Positions 58,140-64,000 of a stretch of DNA of 64,000 bases are shown here, one piece after another. Numbering within the stretch: the stretch's first letter is position 1; the number at the start of each line of letters is the position of its first letter. Position numbers and translations under genes: made by a program. The stretch lies in assembly GCF_029094545.1 (NCBI RefSeq), contig NZ_CP117835.1, positions 248,001-312,000 of the forward strand, in the 5' to 3' direction. The stretch is from Alkalihalophilus pseudofirmus (lineage in GTDB: Bacteria > Bacillota > Bacilli > Bacillales > Bacillaceae_D). Below the pieces are notes generated by a model, which searched no databases, was not told the DNA's origin, and was given only the letters and a program-made list of their open reading frames with translations.

Positions 58140-59327
58140 ATGAAAAAACTTGCCATGACAGTAGGCACCAGTTTTTTAGCAGCAAGCTTACTTATGTCTC
58201 CAGCACAGGCAGCACAATTAAACACAGGTCCGGCTGTTCCGAGTGAGCAGCAATTATCGATTTCTGGCTTTATGACCTATGAGCAAATGCAAAAGCGTTT
58301 AGATCAGATTGTTAATAACAGTCAAGGCCGAGTTGAGGTTGAAACTGTTGGGGTGTCTAACCAAGGAAGGGACATTTATAAGGCAACAGTAGGAACAGGT
58401 GACCGCGTTATTCTGATCGAAAGTGAAATTCATGGCAATGAAAAGACGGGAACGGAAGCTTTATTAAATATTTTGCAATTCCTAGGCTCAAGTAATTCAC
58501 CTAAAGCAAAACAAATTCGTGAAGAGGTAACTCTTGTTGCGCTGCCGAAGATGAATCCAGATGCTGCGGAGTTAGATCGAAGAGGAAATGCGATGACGTG
58601 GGCGGAAGTAGAAGCTGCCTTTCCGCAATTAGAGGGTGTTACCCCATCCTGGAATTATTACTCGCGGACTCTTCAAGGAACGAACTACGGAGAGCTTCCA
58701 GGCTTTGATGTGAATCGTGATTTCAATCCGGATTTAAATTATGAGCCTAAAGCAGAAGATTTTCCTGGTAACTCAGCATCTCCTGGCTGGTTCATTACAC
58801 CAGAAGCCCAAACAGTAAGGGACGTGTATCTTAATCTTCAAAAAGAATTTGGGAATGTCGATGTATTTGTAGACCTTCATCACCAAGGACCATTTATGAA
58901 AGTAGAGGGAACGGATGATGATGTGACAATGTCGATCTCAGCTCAATTTGTCCCTGATCCAAGTACCGCGGCTGGGGAAAAATACAGTGAATATGCAGAT
59001 GCGTATGATTATGACTTCTCACGTCAGCTGAATGTAGCTGTTTATGATGCATTGCAAATCGGTAATTCGCGATTTAAAAACATTTCCCTTTATCAGCAAG
59101 GGTTGGATCTGCCTGGTACAGCACTCGGCTCTTTTGCTTTAAATGGAAGTGGGACGGTTTTATTTGAAGTCCGCGGCCAAACGCAGAGCTTCGGCCAAAA
59201 GATGAAAGGTCAGCTAGTAAAAGCTGTAGAAGATGGCTTATATGGAATCATTGAAGGGGTGGCTGATGAGTCTGTATATGAAATCGATCCTGAAGAATAT
59301 GAAGATATTCCATTAACGATTAGATAG
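58140..59327 (+). CDS. Secreted M14-family zinc carboxypeptidase
   Basis: A 395-residue exported protein with a signal peptide (cleavage near AQAAQ, about residue 25). The M14 zinc ligands are HGNE (about residue 99-102) and the His in DLHHQG (about 236-241); the catalytic Glu is expected in VLFEVRGQ. It likely trims extracellular peptides or cell-wall peptides. GAGGAGG precedes the ATG. A terminator follows at 59340. Confidence 0.9.
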   Translation: MKKLAMTVGTSFLAASLLMSPAQAAQLNTGPAVPSEQQLSISGFMTYEQMQKRLDQIVNNSQGRVEVETVGVSNQGRDIYKATVGTGDRVILIESEIHGNEKTGTEALLNILQFLGSSNSPKAKQIREEVTLVALPKMNPDAAELDRRGNAMTWAEVEAAFPQLEGVTPSWNYYSRTLQGTNYGELPGFDVNRDFNPDLNYEPKAEDFPGNSASPGWFITPEAQTVRDVYLNLQKEFGNVDVFVDLHHQGPFMKVEGTDDDVTMSISAQFVPDPSTAAGEKYSEYADAYDYDFSRQLNVAVYDALQIGNSRFKNISLYQQGLDLPGTALGSFALNGSGTVLFEVRGQTQSFGQKMKGQLVKAVEDGLYGIIEGVADESVYEIDPEEYEDIPLTIR

Positions 59328-59339
59328 TCTGATCACTTA

Positions 59340-59366
59340 CAAGGAGCCGGCGAGCTCCTTGTTTTT
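59340..59366 (+). terminator. Terminator of the carboxypeptidase gene
   Basis: Stem CAAGGAGC / GCTCCTTG with a short loop and five T. Confidence 0.85.
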
Positions 59367-59659
59367 CTTTTTATGATAAATAAAAAGAAAATTTTGGGTT
59401 AAGTGCATATTTTTATCTAATAGTGGGTATTTAAAGATTAATCTAATATAGTCTATTAATAAAGGTTGGGTATTTAGTCGCTATTTGTCTAATTGTGCTA
59501 GTTACATTTTCCTTGTTTGCTAAAGGTGAACAGCCGGAAAATTAGTGGATTAATAGGTCATTAATAGTGTTTTAAACAAATAGTGGTAGATGCGTTGACT
59601 GTAAAAAAATAGTTGGTAAGCTATAAGAGACAAAACTAAATGTTAAAGGGGTTGTGGAC
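59367..59659. other. Upstream region of the type VII secretion locus
   Basis: AT-rich leader of about 290 bases without a gene. No convincing SigA promoter was found; TTGACT at about 59594 has no -10 box at normal distance. Confidence 0.6.
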
Positions 59660-59953
59660 ATGTCAGATGTAATTCGCTTAACACCGGCTGAACTACGTGA
59701 CGTTGCTAGACAGTATGATACAGAGAGTGGTAATATTTACGACTTACTTACTCGTCTTGATGGTATGAGCAGTCACTTACAAGATGTTTGGGAAGGTGCT
59801 TCAAGCCAAGCATTTGCTCAACAATACCAAGAACTACGCCCGTCTTTCGATCGAATGGCAGCTCTATTAAACGAAGTATCTATGCAGCTTGCAAATTCTG
59901 CACAAGTTCTTGAAGATACTGACCGTCAAATTGCTAGTCAAATTCGCGGCTAA
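59660..59953 (+). CDS. yukE: YukE/EsxA-like WXG100 secreted protein
   Basis: A 97-residue helical-hairpin protein, the small substrate of the Gram-positive type VII (Ess/Yuk) secretion system. The WXG turn is WEG in LQDVWEGASSQAF (about residue 42-44). AAAGGGG stands eight bases before ATG 59660; GTG 59654 is in frame but less likely. A terminator-like hairpin separates it from yukD. Confidence 0.93.
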   Translation: MSDVIRLTPAELRDVARQYDTESGNIYDLLTRLDGMSSHLQDVWEGASSQAFAQQYQELRPSFDRMAALLNEVSMQLANSAQVLEDTDRQIASQIRG

Positions 59954-60024
59954 GTAAAGCGTACGGTAAAGTAAAAATGTGCAGTAAAGTAAAATAATAA
60001 GATAAGTACAATGAAATGATAATG

Positions 60025-60067
60025 AAAAGGAGCGCTGACAACACACTTGTTTATGCGCTTTTTTTCC
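60025..60067 (+). terminator. Intercistronic terminator between yukE and yukD
   Basis: Arms AAAAGGAGCGC / GCGCTTTTTTT with a 19-base loop. It would let yukE be made in excess over the secretion machinery. Confidence 0.65.
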
Positions 60068-60076
60068 TGTCTTGGG

Positions 60077-60325
60077 GTGATTTTAATATATATACAGGTA
60101 ACTATTGACATGCGTCATTATGAGGGAGAAACCTTTGACTTGCGATTATCTGATTATTATTCTGTGAAAAAAGTCATTGATATTGTTTGGCAGATCAAAG
60201 AAATAAAAGAGCCTCCTCGTGAAGGCAATTGGGTAAGGATTGAGAATAAAGAAAAAGTCCTTCCGGGTCATGCCACTCTTCAAGCGAGCGGAATCACAAA
60301 CGGTGACAAAATCGTCATTATATAA
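60077..60325 (+). CDS. yukD: YukD/EsaB, ubiquitin-like T7SS component
   Basis: An 80-residue-class ubiquitin-like protein of the type VII system; IYIQVTIDMRHYEGETFDLR and the C-terminal ASGITNGDKIVII match YukD. The start is unclear: the position of the conserved Met is ATA (60086), with GGGGTGA at proper distance before it, while GTG 60077 is inside that ribosome binding site. 60077 is given as the nearest standard start codon. Confidence 0.85.
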   Translation: MILIYIQVTIDMRHYEGETFDLRLSDYYSVKKVIDIVWQIKEIKEPPREGNWVRIENKEKVLPGHATLQASGITNGDKIVII

Positions 60326-60409
60326 GGTAGAGGATTATATCACTAGATTAAACAATTAGGTGACCAGTTACTGAGTTACTGACTAAGAGCCTTTAAAGGA
60401 GTACCTGCT

Positions 60410-61714
60410 ATGGAAGAAAAACGGCTATCATATTTAGAAAAAGAAATAGAAGCCACGGTTTCAAAAGATAAAGGTCAGCATGTTTTTCGTTTTCAAAAAG
60501 CGAAAGTGAAACTAAGCGATCCTCTAGAAGCAGGAATGCTGACAAAGTTAGATGACAAGATTGAAAGAATTGTTGAAGATACAGAAGATGAAATCAAAAT
60601 CATCATGAAGCGCCCCAAATCGATCTTGAACTTTGCAATGATCCAGCGTAAAACAACCTATGCTAAATGGCTGCTCGCTCATAATCTTTTAAAAGCGGTA
60701 AAGACTCATTCGTATACAAGACTTCATTTGATTGTGTGCCCTGAGAACATCGTATTTGATAAGAGCTTCGAACCAATATTCCTCCACTACGGGGTGAAAG
60801 AAAGTCTTCCTCCTTATAGTCAAGAAAAAGATAATCTGACACGTGAAGTTAAAGCGACAATAAGTGAGTTGATTGACCCAGCTCATACATTTTACGACTA
60901 TTATCACTATCACACAACAATGACGTTAAGTCCCTTTGTAAAAGAAATATTTGAGTGCAGCACGTTAGACGAATTAACAGCTTACGTAGAAGAAACGATT
61001 ACAGAGATTGAGAGCCGTGAAAAGACCCTTATCTCTCTTCCAAAGAAGAAATGGTTTACACATAAATACAGCTTAATTGCAGCGGCTGCTCTATTACTAC
61101 CATTTATCGCATACAGCATTTATTCATTCTTTTTTGTGCAGCCGAAGCAGGAAGCATTTATAGAAAGCAGTGAAGCTTTCTTAATGACAAACTATAGCGA
61201 AGTCATTAATCAGCTGAATTACTACGATTCAGATGGTATGCCGTATGTGGTGCAATATCAGCTGGCCACTTCTTATGTAGAGTATGAACCTTTAACGGAA
61301 GATCAGCGTAATGCTGTCCGCAACACGCTGACCCTTCAGTCGGATGAACGTTATTTCAAATACTGGATTCATATTGGCAGGGGAGAAAATGAAGAAGCCG
61401 TTGATTTAGCTAGGTCCTTAGAAGATAGAGACCTTGTCATGCTTGGGCTGCTTAAGTATCGCGAGGATATTAAAGCCAATGACCGCTTATCGGGACAAGA
61501 AAAAGAAGAAGAACTGCAAATCATTCAAAATGAGATAGATGAGTATATGAGAGAACGTGAGGAGCTAGAAGCTGAGGAAGCGGATACTGTTGTAGAAGAA
61601 GAGGAAGAAGAAACACCAGCTTCAGCACCAGCTCAGCCAGAACCTCCATCAGAACCAGAACCATCTGCTGATGAAACAGAAGAAGCAGCAGAGGAAGAAG
61701 ATTCCGAGTCTTAG
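60410..61714 (+). CDS. essB: EssB/YukC, T7SS membrane component
   Basis: A 434-residue membrane protein of the type VII secretion machine. The N-terminal half is the cytoplasmic pseudokinase-like domain, a single membrane helix lies at about residues 222-242 (SLIAAAALLLPFIAYSIYSF), and an extracellular helical part follows with a long Glu/Pro-rich tail. AAAGGAG precedes the ATG at 60410. Confidence 0.92.
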   Translation: MEEKRLSYLEKEIEATVSKDKGQHVFRFQKAKVKLSDPLEAGMLTKLDDKIERIVEDTEDEIKIIMKRPKSILNFAMIQRKTTYAKWLLAHNLLKAVKTHSYTRLHLIVCPENIVFDKSFEPIFLHYGVKESLPPYSQEKDNLTREVKATISELIDPAHTFYDYYHYHTTMTLSPFVKEIFECSTLDELTAYVEETITEIESREKTLISLPKKKWFTHKYSLIAAAALLLPFIAYSIYSFFFVQPKQEAFIESSEAFLMTNYSEVINQLNYYDSDGMPYVVQYQLATSYVEYEPLTEDQRNAVRNTLTLQSDERYFKYWIHIGRGENEEAVDLARSLEDRDLVMLGLLKYREDIKANDRLSGQEKEEELQIIQNEIDEYMREREELEAEEADTVVEEEEEETPASAPAQPEPPSEPEPSADETEEAAEEEDSES

Positions 61715-61727
61715 GGAGGTGAGACAG

Positions 61728-64000
61728 ATGCAACAATTGTTTGTGTTTTATAAGGATACATATCAACTTTACCCGTTGGATCACCATAAACGAGTGACGA
61801 TTGGAAACAGTGAAGAACATTCACTTACTGTTTATTCTCATCCATTTACAAGCGGGGAGTTATCCATTGTAAAAGAGGACGGATATGTACTGTATCAAGA
61901 AGGGGAGCGTCTTACAAAACTGAATTTTTGGGAACCATTCACGCTCACAGAGGAAGGTCATAGCATAACGTTCATTTTAAAAGAGGGTTCCAACGCCGAG
62001 GCTACGTATTATGTTGGGCATCAAAAAGAAATAACGGTCGGTCATAAAGAAGGTGCGACGATTGTCCTTTTGAACCATTTAGGAGAAAACCCTGTAAGTG
62101 AAAATCCTATTCTAATGGACCTTATAGAGGAGACATGGCGTGTTAGCGCAGCGAGTGATGCTATCGTTTATGTGAATGGCAAGCAGCTTAAAGAGAGGAA
62201 GCCTTTGTTTAATGGTGATGTAATCTATTATTCAGGTCTCTCTATGACATTTATCGAAGGGGATCTTCTGCATTTGTCAGGATCAGACGACTATGAAACC
62301 TCCCTAGCACGTGCGATACCGCCTACTTCTGAAATGAAAAAGAAGTATCCAGATTATCGCCGCACACCAAGAATGATTTATGATCTCCCTGAGGAAAAAG
62401 TAACGTTTTCGTTTCCTTCCCAAGAAGGGGATGACAACCAAAGGGCATTATGGCTGTTAATCCTGCCCCCGTTAATGATGCTCATTGTAATGGGGATCGT
62501 GGCGTTATTAATACCTAGAGGTGTCTTTATTATCATTTCAATTGTTATGTTCACAACGACGATCTTCACTTCAACTATTCAATACTTCCGGGAGAAGAAA
62601 AAGCGCAAAATCAAGCTAGCAACGCGTCTGCGAGTGTACAATCGCTATCTAGAACAAAAACGAGAGGAACTACAAGCGTTATCAGATCAGCAAAAGAAAG
62701 TGCTGTATTACCATTTCCCTTCATTTGAGAAATTAAAAACAGACGTAAGACAGATTAGTGATCGTATTTTTGAGCGTACTCTAGAAAGTGAGGATTTCTT
62801 GCATTTTAGAGTAGGGAGAGCAACGGTTCCTGCTAGCTATGAGGTAGCAGTCGGAAGCTTAGATTTTGCAAATCGTGAAATTGATGACTTAGTTGAAAAA
62901 TCACAAGAAATGATTGATGTATACAACAAAGTAGACAATGTCCCGTTAACGATTGATGCTTCTAAAGGAGCAATTGGATTAATTGGGAAGCAATCGATTG
63001 TGCAAAAAGAGATTCAGCAAATTGTCGGTCAGCTGGCGTTCTTCCATAGCTATCATGACATAAGATTTGTTGCAATTTTTGATGAAGAAGAATATGGAGA
63101 TTGGGAATGGATGAAATGGCTGCCTCATTTTCAGCTGCCGCATTCCTTTGCTAGAGGCTTTGTTTACAATGAGAGAACGAGAGACCAGTTGTTATCATCT
63201 ATCTATGAAATATTAAGAGAAAGAGATATGGACGAGGAGAAGGATAAGAAACGTTTTTACCCTCATATTGTCTTCATTGTATCGAATCGAGCATTAATCT
63301 CTGAGCACCTGATTATGGAATACTTAGAAGGCGAAGATAAAGGGATTGGCATGTCTACAATCTTTGCTACAGATACAAAAGAGAATTTGGCTGAAACGAT
63401 TCATACGTTAGTAGGCTATATTAATGATCAACAAGGTGAAATCCTTATCCAAGAGAAAAAAGCGCTGCATACAGCGTTTGATCTAGACAGCCACGAACAA
63501 CAAGGCAATGAAACATTTGCTAGAACACTACGTTCTCTTAATCATCTAAAAGGGATGAATAATTCGATCCCTGAAATGGTTTCATTCCTTGATCTATTCA
63601 ATGCGAAAGATGTAGAAGAACTAGATATCCCAAATAGATGGCTTACAAATCAGTCTTCGAAGTCTTTAGCTGTACCCATTGGATTAAAAGGGAAAAAAGA
63701 TGTAGCTGTCTTAAATTTACATGAGAAAGCTCACGGGCCTCATGGACTTTTAGCTGGTACTACAGGTTCAGGTAAAAGTGAACTGCTTCAAACGTATATT
63801 TTAAGCTTAGCCGTTCATTATCACCCTCATGAAGTGGCGTTTTTATTAATTGATTACAAAGGCGGAGGGATGGCCCAGCCATTTAAGCAAATCCCTCACC
63901 TTCTTGGAACCATTACAAACATAAATGAGAGCCAAAACTTTAGTACACGTGCTCTCGCTTCCATTAATAGTGAGATGAAGCGCCGCCAGCGTTTATTTGA
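61728..64000 (+). CDS. essC: EssC/YukB, T7SS FtsK/SpoIIIE-type ATPase (partial, continues beyond the window)
   Basis: An open frame of more than 757 residues that runs past the window end. Two FHA-like domains (about 1-90 and 95-190) precede two membrane helices (about 240-286). The first FtsK-type ATPase domain begins near residue 650, with Walker A GTTGSGKSE (about 673-681) and Walker B FLLIDYKGGGM (about 704). It energises export of WXG100 proteins. GGGAGGTGA stands before ATG 61728, 13 bases after essB. Confidence 0.94.
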   Translation, partial: MQQLFVFYKDTYQLYPLDHHKRVTIGNSEEHSLTVYSHPFTSGELSIVKEDGYVLYQEGERLTKLNFWEPFTLTEEGHSITFILKEGSNAEATYYVGHQKEITVGHKEGATIVLLNHLGENPVSENPILMDLIEETWRVSAASDAIVYVNGKQLKERKPLFNGDVIYYSGLSMTFIEGDLLHLSGSDDYETSLARAIPPTSEMKKKYPDYRRTPRMIYDLPEEKVTFSFPSQEGDDNQRALWLLILPPLMMLIVMGIVALLIPRGVFIIISIVMFTTTIFTSTIQYFREKKKRKIKLATRLRVYNRYLEQKREELQALSDQQKKVLYYHFPSFEKLKTDVRQISDRIFERTLESEDFLHFRVGRATVPASYEVAVGSLDFANREIDDLVEKSQEMIDVYNKVDNVPLTIDASKGAIGLIGKQSIVQKEIQQIVGQLAFFHSYHDIRFVAIFDEEEYGDWEWMKWLPHFQLPHSFARGFVYNERTRDQLLSSIYEILRERDMDEEKDKKRFYPHIVFIVSNRALISEHLIMEYLEGEDKGIGMSTIFATDTKENLAETIHTLVGYINDQQGEILIQEKKALHTAFDLDSHEQQGNETFARTLRSLNHLKGMNNSIPEMVSFLDLFNAKDVEELDIPNRWLTNQSSKSLAVPIGLKGKKDVAVLNLHEKAHGPHGLLAGTTGSGKSELLQTYILSLAVHYHPHEVAFLLIDYKGGGMAQPFKQIPHLLGTITNINESQNFSTRALASINSEMKRRQRLF

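Overview
The window is a chromosomal segment of a low-to-medium GC Gram-positive bacterium of the family Bacillaceae. The evidence is the complete rsbRSTUVW-sigB-rsbX stress module, cmpA (a sporulation gene), the order thiL/tsaE-tsaB-rimI-tsaD...ydiF-rex-tatAC...ydiKL-groES-groEL known from Bacillus, strong AGGAGG ribosome binding sites and frequent TTG/GTG starts. The exact genus is not decided here; a Bacillus-related (possibly alkaliphilic) species is likely.

Layout. 1-5145: general stress operon (stressosome RsbR/RsbS/RsbT, phosphatase RsbU, RsbV/RsbW/SigB partner switch, RsbX). 5253-8147: tex, cmpA (opposite strand) and an SprT-like protein. 8155-9343: two promoters and eleven tRNA genes. 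9365-14767: one rRNA operon (16S, tRNA-Ile, tRNA-Ala, 23S, 5S, terminator), followed by a duplicated 5S tail plus terminator, a small membrane ORF, a trans-sulfuration enzyme, and a separate 5S-initiator tRNA unit. 17137-20770: thiL and the tRNA t6A genes tsaE-tsaB-rimI-tsaD. 20854-21040: a dense cluster of DnaA-box-like nonamers. 21072-31165 and on to 32309: a two-gene membrane unit, ydiF, rex, tatA-tatC, a small FbpA-like protein, an MFS exporter, and a cytochrome bd oxidase (cydA-cydB-cydS) with a Rex site. 32521-36831: a lipoprotein with a SigB-type promoter, then a CdaR-type regulator, a GntP-family permease and glycerate kinase with cre and inverted-repeat sites. 36871-40114: ydiL-ydiK and the CIRCE-controlled groES-groEL.

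40541-48995 is the most accessory part: a CoA-disulfide reductase/rhodanese/TusA fusion with Rex and CstR-like sites; a c-di-GMP-I riboswitch ahead of a STAS-like protein, a GNAT-like protein, a chemoreceptor without a sensor domain and a PLP decarboxylase; and a LysR regulator opposite a TauE/SafE exporter that shares the CstR-like site. 49066-55547 (minus strand) holds ureABC without accessory genes but with a TnrA/GlnR-type box, and citM with its citS-citT two-component system. 55705-59327: two small hypothetical genes, a GltS-type symporter and a secreted M14 carboxypeptidase. 59660-64000: the start of a type VII secretion locus (yukE, yukD, essB, essC; essC runs off the window).

Regulatory links inside the window: sigB with four SigB-like promoters; rex with two Rex operators; two CstR-like operators on sulfur genes; two cre sites on carbon-source transport genes. 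All operator and promoter assignments are by motif reading only.
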